DNA from: Stramenopiles sp. TOSAG23-6
Taxonomy: Eukaryota; Sar
Assembly: GCA_900128565.1 (NCBI GenBank)
Contig: LT635948.1
Span: forward strand, 1 to 34,898
Direction of reading: 5' to 3'
DNA: 34,898 bases
Shown here piece after piece: positions 9,350 to 17,460 of this stretch (position 1 is its first letter; every line of letters begins with the position of its first letter). The notes under the pieces are model-generated. The model was not told where the DNA came from. It saw only the letters and a program-made list of their open reading frames with translations, and did no database searches. Made by a program: the position numbers and the translations under genes.

Positions 9350-9603
9350 GGTGTGAATCAAAATTACGGAGAAGAATTTTTCAAGTCTCGTTTTTTTGTC
9401 TCGAGACGAGGTGAAAAATAAAATCGTCAAAACGAATAAATCTCAAATGAAATTCTCGCAATTGAATGCCACGTGGCGCGATATTGTAAAATTGCAAGTG
9501 ACACGAGGTAGGACCTGGTTGTTACCCTACATGCGCATGCTATAAATTATAAACACTGCTGCTGCTAAATTGGTATACAAAAGCCGCAAATCGAGGCTAC
9601 ATC
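9350..9603. promoter_or_regulatory. Divergent promoter region, 254 bases
   Basis: Lies between the coatomer gene and the Sel1/MYND gene. It contains the palindromes GTCTCGAGAC (9398..9407) and CCACGTGG (9469..9476, E-box/G-box type), and ACATGCGCAT (9529..9538), which recurs in the other large divergent promoter at 12329..12338. Use of these as protein-binding sites is inferred. Confidence 0.45.
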
Positions 9604-11010
9604 ATGGAAGCAGAGTATGAACTTGGTTTACGTTATTATACGGGTCATGGTGTCACTCAATGTGATAAAACTGCTGCTGAATTGTTTAGAAAAGCTGCGA
9701 ATCAAGGCAATAGCAGTGCACAAAATCATCTTGGTTATTGCTATGAACATGGTCATGGTGTTGCTGAAGATAAAGAAGAAGCTTTCAAGTGGTATTCTAA
9801 ATCTGCAAATGCGAAGAAAAGTGAAGCGTCTGGATTATTCCTGTTTAAAGATCTGAAAAGTAAAAATGGTTCTTCCATTGGTACGACGCTTACAAGTCTT
9901 TCTCGCGCGACTCCTCGTCGCATGATACCTAATCCAACAAATGCACTTTTCAAAATTGGAAGTGTTACCCGTATTCGCAGTTTCTACCAACGAGTCCTTA
10001 TTTTTTTCATAACATATAACCCTGATAAAGTTATTAATGTTCCTAGAATTGTCGAAAAATATGCAGGTTGTGAGAAAGAACTATTTGAGGAACTCTCTGA
10101 GCGATATCCTGAGTCTTTACCAGAAGTATTAAATCCCATACCTAATTCCTTACGTAATATAAATGAAGGACAATATAATCTTGGTTATTGCTATGCTAAT
10201 GGTGTTGGTGTTGCTGAAGATAAAGAAAAAGCTTTCAAGTGGTATACTAAATCTGCTCATTCCCGTTGTAGTGATGCACAAAACAGTCTTGGTTACTGCT
10301 ATGAACATGGTCATGTTGTTGATGAAGATAAAGAAGAAGCTTTCAAGTGGTATTCTAAATCTGCAAATGCAAGTAATAGTGCAGGACAAAATAATCTTGG
10401 TTATTGCTATGATAATGGTGTTGGTGTTGCTGAAGATAAAGAAGAAGCTTTCAAGTGGTATTCTAAATCTGCTGATTCCGGTGATAGTGAAGGTCAAAAT
10501 AATCTTGGTAACTGCTATTATTACGGTGAAGGTGTTGCCGAAGACAAAAAAGAAGCTTTCAAGTGGTATACTCAATCTGCTGCTGCTGGTAATAGTGAAG
10601 GTCAAATTAATCTTGGTGACTGCTATAATAATGGTTATGGTGTTGAACAAGATTATAAAGAAGCTTTCAACTGGTATGCTAAATGTGCAAATGCAGGTAA
10701 TATGATTGGACAGTGTTATGTTGGTGATTGCTATTATAATGGTTATGGTGTCACTAAAAATTATAAAAGAGGAGCAAAGTGGATCAAGAAAGCAAAAAAG
10801 CAGATAACGGATTCAACAGATGAGGGAATAAAAGACTTGATAATGAAATATGACAACTCAAAATGTGTGAATTGTGGTAAAGTTGACAAAATTACTAAAT
10901 TATTCTTTTGTACTGGGTGTAAATGTGTGTGGTATTGTTCAAAGAAGTGTCAAAAAGCACATTGGAGTATACACAAAAAACCGTGTCGCAACTCAAAAAG
11001 TGTAAATTGA
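9604..11010 (+). CDS. Sel1-like repeat protein with C-terminal MYND zinc finger
   Basis: 468 residues, single exon, ATG to TGA. About seven Sel1-like repeats of 36 residues (pattern A-Q-x-x-L-G-x-C-Y-x-x-G-x-G-V-x-x-D-x-x-E-A-F-K-W-Y-x-K-S-A): two at residues 2-73 and five at about 185-370. They are split by a roughly 110-residue basic, repeat-free insert. Residues 421-461 form a MYND finger (CxxC, CxxC, YCxxxC, HxxxC), a protein-interaction zinc fold. Sel1 repeats build a superhelical scaffold, so an adaptor role is likely; partners are unknown. The DNA of successive repeats is similar, pointing to recent tandem duplication. AATAAA occurs at 11015..11020, right after the stop. Confidence 0.88.
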   Translation: MEAEYELGLRYYTGHGVTQCDKTAAELFRKAANQGNSSAQNHLGYCYEHGHGVAEDKEEAFKWYSKSANAKKSEASGLFLFKDLKSKNGSSIGTTLTSLSRATPRRMIPNPTNALFKIGSVTRIRSFYQRVLIFFITYNPDKVINVPRIVEKYAGCEKELFEELSERYPESLPEVLNPIPNSLRNINEGQYNLGYCYANGVGVAEDKEKAFKWYTKSAHSRCSDAQNSLGYCYEHGHVVDEDKEEAFKWYSKSANASNSAGQNNLGYCYDNGVGVAEDKEEAFKWYSKSADSGDSEGQNNLGNCYYYGEGVAEDKKEAFKWYTQSAAAGNSEGQINLGDCYNNGYGVEQDYKEAFNWYAKCANAGNMIGQCYVGDCYYNGYGVTKNYKRGAKWIKKAKKQITDSTDEGIKDLIMKYDNSKCVNCGKVDKITKLFFCTGCKCVWYCSKKCQKAHWSIHKKPCRNSKSVN

Positions 11011-11232
11011 TGAAAATAAATTATTAAATTGGTTGAAAATAATATGATGAATTGAATTTGTATGAAAAAAATAGAATATTGTCAAATTTACTTAATTAGT
11101 GAGCGCAAACCACTTTTGATGTAGAGGCTTTTATTGGTTTATTTTCGAAATTAGAAACTGATCAAAGTAATAAACGAGATCATCAAAATTTTAAAAATTA
11201 TTTTTTTTATATTTTTTTTTATATTTTTTTCG

Positions 11233-12132
11233 TCATTTTCGATGTAATTTAAAAACTTTAATTTTGTCTATGGAAAAATCAGGATGAACATTTTCTCCAG
11301 AAATATTCCATCTGAAATATTTCCGTAAAGCATTAAATAGAATCTCATCTGTTTCATTTGATCTAGTTTGATGGGCTAATAAAATTACCGCGTCTGGATT
11401 AATATCGGTCAATTGTATTAATACATTAGTCAAAGGCTTCACCAAATCTGCAAGCCATACTACATCTGCACCAAGGATAATATCATATACTTTTAAATCA
11501 TTTGGAGTGAACCAATCTAAAGCCTCTACATGAATATTAGCCATTTGAGAAGCACTAGAATTACGTTTTAAAGCTTCACTGGCATTACGGTTTAGTGTTT
11601 CAAGACAATATGGAAGATCAGTCAAAGTAACAGAAGCAGCGCCTAATAAAGCAGCAGCAATACCTGAAAGACCTGTTCCAGCACCTAATTCTAAAACGTT
11701 CTTTCCAGTGATAGAGTTACAATTGGATGAGTTGATGGGACAGACAGAAGACTCGGGTGACCACACATGTTCTAAATATTTTGCGAGAACAATACTACCA
11801 TCCCACACAAATCGACCAGTGTCACCGTCTTGTTGCTTTTTAGTGTCTCTAATGACTGGTGCAGGATGTACTATTATTGGTTTACCCCGTACCGAAAACT
11901 CTCCTGCAGTAAAGTTAAAATTAAACTCTTGTCCCTTTAATAAAAGTTGTTTGCCACTTGCGACTATAGGTGTTGCAGTACGAATTAAACTCCACTCTTG
12001 AGTGTCTGGTTGCCATTCTCGTACACTACCATCAGAAGACGTATGTATACGTTTCTTACCAACCTGACTGTGGCTTATATTTGACGTATAAAATAAATAT
12101 AAAGTATATGAGAATAATAGCCTCGAATACAT
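11233..12132 (-). CDS. METTL21/FAM86-type lysine methyltransferase (Methyltransf_16)
   Basis: 299 residues from the first ATG (12132) to TGA. V-W-D-G-S-I-V-L-A-K-Y-L-E (109-121), SAM-binding motif V-L-E-L-G-A-G-T-G (146-154), T-D-L-P (171-174) and D-I-I-L-G-A-D-V-V-W (217-226) are the ordered signature of the seven-beta-strand Methyltransf_16 family, which methylates lysines of chaperones and translation factors using S-adenosylmethionine. The substrate cannot be assigned. Oddly, the first 23 residues are hydrophobic (YSRLLFSYTLYLFY), unusual for these cytosolic enzymes. They may be a membrane anchor, or the true first exon may lie elsewhere. Converges with the Sel1/MYND gene, 222 bases apart. 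Confidence 0.85.
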   Translation of the reverse strand: MYSRLLFSYTLYLFYTSNISHSQVGKKRIHTSSDGSVREWQPDTQEWSLIRTATPIVASGKQLLLKGQEFNFNFTAGEFSVRGKPIIVHPAPVIRDTKKQQDGDTGRFVWDGSIVLAKYLEHVWSPESSVCPINSSNCNSITGKNVLELGAGTGLSGIAAALLGAASVTLTDLPYCLETLNRNASEALKRNSSASQMANIHVEALDWFTPNDLKVYDIILGADVVWLADLVKPLTNVLIQLTDINPDAVILLAHQTRSNETDEILFNALRKYFRWNISGENVHPDFSIDKIKVFKLHRK

Positions 12133-12513
12133 AAACAACCCTTTAAAAATGCAGACGAAAGTATACAAAATGAATAAATAGGTCCTATATTGACTTGTGA
12201 AAAAGACACTTCGAGATAATATATTTCTGTCAAACGCAAACTCAAACTGAAAAAAAAAAAACACGAAATAAAAAATTCAAATCAGCTTTTTTGACCAATC
12301 AAATCAGTCATCGCTCTTTTCGCGCGGAACATGCGCATCAAGATGATCAAACTTCTTGAATATTGAAGGAGTAAAGTAAAAGGGACATAAATTTAGGTCC
12401 GCAATTGTAAGCCACATTCACCAGTACTTTTCAATAGCAAGCAGAATGAGACTATTTTAGTTTTTTAATAATAGTATTAGAAATAGTAGAGGCTTTACTC
12501 TTTAGAATACATA
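12133..12513. promoter_or_regulatory. Divergent promoter region, 381 bases
   Basis: Lies between the methyltransferase and carrier genes. It contains TTTTCGCGCGGAAC followed by ACATGCGCAT (12329..12338, shared with the coatomer/MYND promoter) in otherwise AT-rich DNA. No gene is seen within it. Confidence 0.45.
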
Positions 12514-13591
12514 ATGGTTGCCTCTCCACAACCTGGACCTGCAGAAGCAACACTTTCCCGTACAATTCAAGGTTTCTTCAAAGTTGAGTCTGAAGTTAAA
12601 GGAAAAGTCAATGAATTTTCTCCGCCTCCAATGATGCGTTTTCTAATGGCTGGTGCTGGAGCGGGAGCTATAACAAAAACATGTGTTGCGCCATTAGAAC
12701 GATTAAAAATCCTATTTCAGGTCCAGGCAATGCAAAGTGGTGCTCCAAAGTATCAGGGAATACCACATGCAACGAGAACAATTTTTAAGGAGGAAGGTGT
12801 TATTGGATTTTGGCGTGGTAATGGTGCAAATGTGTTGCGTGTAATACCAGTATATGCTCTAAAGTTCGGTTTCAATGATACATTTAAAGGTTTAGTCCGA
12901 AAGGATAAACAAACAAAACTTAATTTTGTTCAATTAGTTACTGCTGGTTCCATGGCAGGACTTTTTCAGACTTGTATAACATATCCTCTAGAATTAGTTC
13001 GCACTCGTCTTACTCTCGGTGTTGGTTTAGGTCTACGATATAATGGTATTGTTGATTGTTTGATGAAGACATTACGTGGTGAAGGTATTACGGGACTGTA
13101 CAAAGGTCTTTCGCCTACTATATTATCTGGTGTACCTTATGTTGGTTTACAAATGTCATTTTATGAATTAAATACTCGTTTTGCAAGGGAACATTTTAGT
13201 CTTGAATCTGGAACAATGACTAAGCTAATATGTGGTGCTTCAGCGGGTGTTGCTGCGCAAACGTTGACGTATGCAGGTGATACAATACGTAGACGAATGC
13301 AAACAGATGGAGCATGTGGAAAACCTCGAACGTATGGTGGAATGTTTGTACGTTTTCATCATGAATTTTCAATTTTTTTTTTAGTACGAAATTTTGTACC
13401 TAACGATTTTTTTTTACTACAAAAATATTTTTTCACAAGTACATGATTGCTTTAGACAAATATTGAAAAAAGAAGGTGCAATTGGTTTTTACAAAGGTGT
13501 TCATGTTAATTGTATTAGAGCTATCCCTGGTGCTGCAATCCAATTTGTTGCATATGATGCATTGAAGTCTCTTTTTGGAGCAACCAAATAA
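12514..13591 (+). CDS. Mitochondrial carrier family (SLC25) transporter
   Basis: Exons 12514..13347 and 13445..13591 join in phase 0 to 326 residues. There are three carrier repeats with signature motifs P60-L-E-R-L-K65, P158-L-E-L-V-R163 and A254-G-D-T-I-R259. Each is followed by the E-G-x-x-G-[FL]-[WY]-[RK]-G helix. Such proteins exchange nucleotides, cofactors or metabolites across the inner mitochondrial membrane. The G-F-W-R-G-N-G-A-N segment and R-R-R-M-Q recall the nucleotide/CoA (SLC25A42, A24) and ADP/ATP branches, but the substrate is not certain. In the third motif Pro is replaced by Ala. Splicing as given yields Y-G-G-M-F-D-C, the family's Y-x-G-x-x-D-C spacing. Confidence 0.92.
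13348..13444 (+). other. Intron of the mitochondrial carrier gene (97 bases)
   Basis: Starts GTACGTTTTCATCATGAAT, contains GTACGAAATTTTGTACCTAACGA, and ends TTTTTTCACAAGTACAT. It is the only member with an AG after CTAAC. Splicing at that AG would shift the frame and reach a stop within about ten codons, so the AG is not the 3' site. Confidence 0.88.
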
Positions 13592-13820
13592 TAGAAAGCT
13601 ATACTAAGTAAATACTATATAGTAATAATAATAATAATGGAAACAAAATATAATATTTTGAAAAATCAATTTACATAGAAATATTCCGTATTAAAAGTAT
13701 ATTTTGAATGGGTACAAATAAAACATCCATACCAAAACATTTAATAATTTAAAACGTATATTTTTAATTTATGCTGATATCAATTTGGCTATTTATTTTT
13801 AAATGCTTTTCATTACAATT
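13592..13820. other. Convergent 3' intergenic region
   Basis: 229 bases between the carrier and EHD-like genes. AT-rich, with a short TAA microsatellite at 13623..13637 and AATAAA-type polyadenylation sequences; nothing else seen. Confidence 0.5.
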
Positions 13821-15731
13821 TTATTCTGATGTTAATTCGGACATTAATTTTGGAATAGTTTTATCAATAGCATCTTCCACAGCTTTCAATTGATCTGGTC
13901 GAAGAGATCGAAAAGAAGCTCTCCAATCATCAATATTTGAAACATGTTTTCGAAATTCATCAAGATTTGGAAAATCTCCTGTAGGTATTCTATATTTTTT
14001 TGAGACTTCAAAAAAGACATTTGCCATATCATTTACTAAATCTTCTCTTGCTTTTACTTTTCCAAAAAATAATGGCATTTGTGACTTTAAATAAGATATT
14101 AATAATATATGAACTTTAACTTCACGCCATCGTTTTGCAAGGTACGAAACTTTTCTAATTAGATTATTTCTTGGTAAATCATATAATTCATCTAATAAAG
14201 TTGCTTTATCTCGTTTGAATAATAATTTATTCGTAATATTACCTTGTAAAGGTTTATTCCAAAACGAACCTAAATATATCCGTGTAACTTCTGGGGTTTT
14301 CAATACTTTACCTAAAGCCCAGAGTAAAGCACCGTATACACGCAATAATTCACATCCAGATATTTGATCAGCTTTATTAAGTACAACTCGAATTTTGTTT
14401 GCATTTGATGAAGTAGCTAGGATTGCACCTTCAAACTCATCACTAATATCTAATTTATTTGCATCAAAAAACAAAAGTAATCGATCCACGCGTGAAGCAA
14501 ACCATTTAACAACTGCATTGAAATCATATGATCGACCTATAGTTTGTTTTTCACCAGATAAAATTCCAGGTGAATCAATGTATACAAGAAAAATATGTTT
14601 TCAGTTTGAAATTTGTTAGCACAAAATAATTTCGAAATCGAATAATTAGTTGAACAATATACATTTAAAAAATATATATTTCAACAATATAATTGAAATT
14701 CAAAATGAGTGATAAATACATACATCAATGTATATCTATCTAAAATACTATTTCCACTAATAATAGGTATTTCTATTCCTTCAAACCTTTCTAAAAAACT
14801 ACTTCCAAATCTAATCAAACTTGCAAAAGGTCGATCTGGTTGAACTGTAACTGTATGACCTGGTACAGACCTTGCTTCATTACAACCATGACCACCACGC
14901 ATAATAGCTGACCATTTGTCTGTTGTTGGTTCCGGACCAATACGCATGTATTGTGAAAAAATATTTTTTTTTAACAAAAAAGATTTGTTAGGTACAAAAT
15001 ATTTTTTATGAAAAAAAATAAATTTGAATTTTAATTTTGAAAATGTACATATTTGGATAATCTCCAACAATTGACCTGATAAAAGAGGTTTTACCTACAG
15101 AATATTGACCAAGTAAAAGTACCATAGGTTTTGCATCAAAATCAGCAGAACGTAATAGGGGCTGTACCATCCTATCGTAGAGGTAGATTTCCTCCATTGG
15201 CTTTATATGATTAAAATATAATTTTTTGAGTTGGTTACTTAGTAAACGAAATTCTTCATCAGACTTTGAAGTTTTAATATCCAAATGAGTATCAGAAGGA
15301 TTGTCCGCGATTCCTGTAAATATGAAAGTATCTGATGGCTGTAAAGAATCAGGAGAATTATTGACTAACTTTTGTAATTCAACACTTTTCTGGATTTGTT
15401 TTGTTTTTTCTTCTAATTGCTGATCCTTTTGTTGTAGACTAGAACGTAACTGAGATATAATAGCATTTTGCTCCTCAATTTTCTTCTCTGCGTTTATACG
15501 AGAAGAATTATCTTTATGACGCAAATCATTTATCATTGAAATCTTATGGAGATACTCAGCACGTTGACGTTGAAGACTTCTACGCATTCCAAGTCTGATC
15601 TTTAGAGTATCTGGCACACCTCGACCAAGAAGAACATCACAGACTTCGTTGGCAAACACAGAAGGATTTTCAGCTTCATCAACTTCTAAATTGTCATCAA
15701 CTTTTAAATTGTCACTGTTTGACATGTTCAT
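13821..15731 (-). CDS. EHD-like dynamin-superfamily GTPase with N-terminal coiled coil (three exons)
   Basis: Exons 15731..15049, 14945..14724 and 14577..13821 join to 553 residues. P-loop G-Q-Y-S-V-G-K-T-S (208-216), switch motif I-G-P-E-P-T-T-D (230-237), I-D-S-P-G-I-L-S-G (302-310; usually I-D-T-P-G) and N-K-A-D (369-372) identify the EHD ATPase/GTPase fold, which tubulates membranes in endocytic recycling. The EHD_N helices precede it at about 163-200. Residues about 75-123 are predicted coiled coil (E-E-Q-N-A-I-I-S-Q-L-R, Q-Q-L-E-E-K-T-K-Q-I-Q-K). No EH domain follows the helical region, unlike animal EHDs, nor precedes it as in plants. The start is the first ATG; a longer open frame upstream has only TTG. 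Confidence 0.92.
14578..14723 (-). other. Intron 2 of EHD-like gene (146 bases)
   Basis: On the minus strand it starts GTATGTATTTATC, has the diverged branch block GTGCTAAC, and ends CTTGTATACAT. Its removal gives Y-T-L-I-D-S-P-G-I-L-S-G, the conserved G3 motif, in frame. It is the most diverged member and so probably the oldest. Confidence 0.88.
14946..15048 (-). other. Intron 1 of EHD-like gene (103 bases)
   Basis: On the minus strand it starts GTACATTTTC, contains TTTTGTACCTAAC, and ends TTTTTTCACAATACAT, with no AG after CTAAC. Its removal gives Y-P-N-M-R-I-G-P-E-P-T-T-D, matching the family P-G-M-R-I-G-P-E-P-T-T-D with no extra residue. This is the strongest single proof of the unusual 3' end. 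Confidence 0.93.
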
Positions 15732-16141
15732 TTTTGAAATAATGCTACATTGAATTGATTCGAATAACACAGCGTATTGGAACGATTCCAAATAATTGGC
15801 CAATCAGATATTTTGATGATTTTCGTTTTTGACTTCATTTTGAGACTTTTTTTTTTCCACTTTTTTCCACTTTTTTTGAGTTTAGTTTAAAAAAGTTTTT
15901 GCCAAAACATTTTCATTTTATAATACACAAAATAATACAGCTTTTTACAATATAGGATTTGGCATGGAAACCTGATGGCTCTCAACTTGCTTCTGTGGCT
16001 GAGGATTCCAAAATATAACTTTTTGATTTTCATTTTAAATGATGTTTTTTTAAATGAACTATTTATAAAAAAAAATTAATATAATTTTAAGAAATTTTTA
16101 AAACTCAAAAGTTTTAATCCTAAAATATAAACTACAATTCA
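15732..16141. other. Intergenic region, 410 bases, with one exon-like relic
   Basis: Lies between the EHD-like start and the 3' end of the ankyrin-like gene. Very AT-rich, with poly-T stretches near 15845..15900. It holds the WD40-like fragment at 15956..16018; otherwise no feature is seen apart from the presumed EHD promoter. Confidence 0.45.
15956..16018 (+). pseudogene. Orphan WD40-repeat fragment (20 codons)
   Basis: Reads D-L-A-W-K-P-D-G-S-Q-L-A-S-V-A-E-D-S-K-I then TAA, a good match to the core of a WD40 strand pair (W-x-P-D-G-x-x-L-A-S-x-x-x-D). It is preceded by TTTTTACAATATAG, so it could be an old exon with a conventional AG acceptor. No other WD40 sequence is nearby. It is most likely a relic of a duplicated or moved gene. 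Confidence 0.45.
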
Positions 16142-17449
16142 TTACCAACTTGAATCATTTGAAAAATCAATTGAGAAGTTATAATTCTCATACCTCTCAT
16201 AACCTGGGGCTTTCACATCTATTAGCCATTTCAATACTTCAATCTTACCTTTTTCAGCTGCAATACGACACGTATTTTCATCCCAAGGACAAGGTGGATT
16301 TTGACTTCTCACCCATTTCAATACTTCTAATTGACCATCATAAGCTGCAAAACTACACGTTTCTTCATCCCATGGACAAGGTGGATTTTGACTTCTTACC
16401 CATTTCAATATTTCTAAGTGGCCACCTTCAGCTGCAGCCTCACACGTTTCTTCATCCCATGAGCAAGGTGGATTTTGACTTCTTAACCATTTCAGTATTT
16501 TTAAGTGACCATAAGCTGCTACACGACATGTACCTTCACTCCATGGACAAGGAGGATTTTGACTTCTTAGCCATTTCAATACTTCCAAATGACCATTTAA
16601 AGCTGCTCTATTACATGTACCTTCATACCATGGACAAGGTGGATTTTGGCTTCTTAACCATTTCAATACTTTTAATCGACCATTTTCAGCTGCAACACGA
16701 CACGTTTCTTCATCCCATGGACAAGGTGGATTTTGGCTTCTTAACCATTTCAATACTTCCAAGTGACCACTTGCAGCTGCATTTTCACAAGTATATTTAT
16801 TCCACGGACAAGGTGGATTTTGACTTCTTACCCATTTCAATACTTCTAAGTGGCCATTTTCAGATGCTTCATAACATGTACTTTCATCCCATGGACAAGG
16901 TGGATTTTGACTTCTAACCCATTTCAATACTTTTAAGTGGCCATACTCAGCTGCTTTACGACACGTTTCTTCATCCCATGGACAAGGTGGATTTTGACTT
17001 CTTACCCATTTCAATACTGCTAAGTGACATAATGCAGCTGCTAAATGACATGTGCCTTCATTCCAAGGACAAGGTGGATTTTGACTTCTTACCCATTGTA
17101 ATGCTTCTAAGTGACCACCATAAGCTGCATCACGGCACGTATTTTCATCCCAAGGACAAGGTGGATTTTGACTTCTTACCCATTTTAATACTTCTAATTC
17201 ACCATACTCAGCTGCTACACGACATGTCCATTCATCCCAAGGACAAGGTGGATTTTGACTTCTTAACCATTTCAATACTTTTAAGTGACCCTTTGTAGCT
17301 GCATTTCTACATGTATTTTCATCCCAAGGACAAGGTGGATTTTGACTTCTCACCCATTTCAATACTTCTAATTGACCATCATAAGCTGCAAAACTACACG
17401 TTTCTTCATCCCATGGACAAGGTGGATTTTGACTTCTTACCCATTTCAA
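16142..17449 (-). CDS. Ankyrin-like repeat protein with WDEETC-type repeats (5' truncated by the fold)
   Basis: 435 residues remain: fourteen tandem repeats of 29 residues (one of 28) with consensus L-K-W-[VL]-R-S-Q-N-P-P-C-P-W-D-E-x-T-C-x-x-A-A-x-x-G-H-L-E-V, then a 30-residue C-terminal cap ending D-S-S-W and TAA. The A-A-x-x-G-H-L-E-V-L-K-W part is the ankyrin helix-turn-helix core. Such arrays are protein-interaction scaffolds, abundant in protist genomes and giant viruses. The N-terminus is missing because the window folds back at a repeat boundary. A frame that appears to supply an ATG beyond 17449 is antisense sequence. Confidence 0.85.
   Translation of the reverse strand: MKWVRSQNPPCPWDEETCSFAAYDGQLEVLKWVRSQNPPCPWDENTCRNAATKGHLKVLKWLRSQNPPCPWDEWTCRVAAEYGELEVLKWVRSQNPPCPWDENTCRDAAYGGHLEALQWVRSQNPPCPWNEGTCHLAAALCHLAVLKWVRSQNPPCPWDEETCRKAAEYGHLKVLKWVRSQNPPCPWDESTCYEASENGHLEVLKWVRSQNPPCPWNKYTCENAAASGHLEVLKWLRSQNPPCPWDEETCRVAAENGRLKVLKWLRSQNPPCPWYEGTCNRAALNGHLEVLKWLRSQNPPCPWSEGTCRVAAYGHLKILKWLRSQNPPCSWDEETCEAAAEGGHLEILKWVRSQNPPCPWDEETCSFAAYDGQLEVLKWVRSQNPPCPWDENTCRIAAEKGKIEVLKWLIDVKAPGYERYENYNFSIDFSNDSSW
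16235..17449 (-). repeat. Coding tandem repeat, 14 units of 87 bases
   Basis: Units of 87 bases (one of 84) with a highly conserved core encoding R-S-Q-N-P-P-C-P-W. The first 137 bases at the fold are identical to the corresponding 137 bases twelve units (1041 bases) further on, evidence for unequal exchange, gene conversion or assembly reuse. Confidence 0.9.
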
Positions 17450-17460
17450 TTGAAATGGGT
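17439..17460. other. Fold-back junction of the palindrome
   Basis: The axis lies between 17449 and 17450, within CAATTG, and there is no spacer between the arms. The axis coincides with the first codon (TTG, Leu) of an 87-base coding repeat, so both copies of the repeat gene lose their upstream part here. Open reading frames that cross this point continue for 26 codons into antisense sequence and are not real. Confidence 0.95.

Larger units (their letters stand above)
1..17449 (+). repeat. Left arm of whole-window perfect inverted repeat
   Basis: This half is repeated as an exact reverse complement in 17450..34898. Paired ORFs and the five uncalled bases sit at precisely mirrored coordinates (sum 34899). 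The outer end lies inside an intron and the inner end inside a repeat gene, so neither end looks like a telomere or a natural hairpin. I treat this arm as the real locus. Confidence 0.98.

Noticed and set aside
10150-10650. 166-codon minus-strand frame inside the Sel1/MYND gene
   Set aside because: It mirrors the Sel1 repeat periodicity in antisense; the plus frame has clear domains.
13348-13436. Conventional GT-AG splicing of the carrier intron at the AG in CACAAG
   Set aside because: It shifts the frame and gives a stop within about ten codons, losing the last carrier helix.
209-15048. DNA-level excision sequences (ciliate-type IES) flanked by TA or TAC
   Set aside because: Keeping one TAC or TA copy adds one or two residues inside invariant EHD, carrier and PLD spacing; a branch-like CTAAC and T tract also fit RNA splicing better. 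Not fully excluded without RNA and DNA comparison.
17439-17460. Natural hairpin telomere or replication palindrome at the axis
   Set aside because: The axis interrupts a coding repeat, has no telomeric repeats, and ambiguous bases are mirrored, which points to an artefact.
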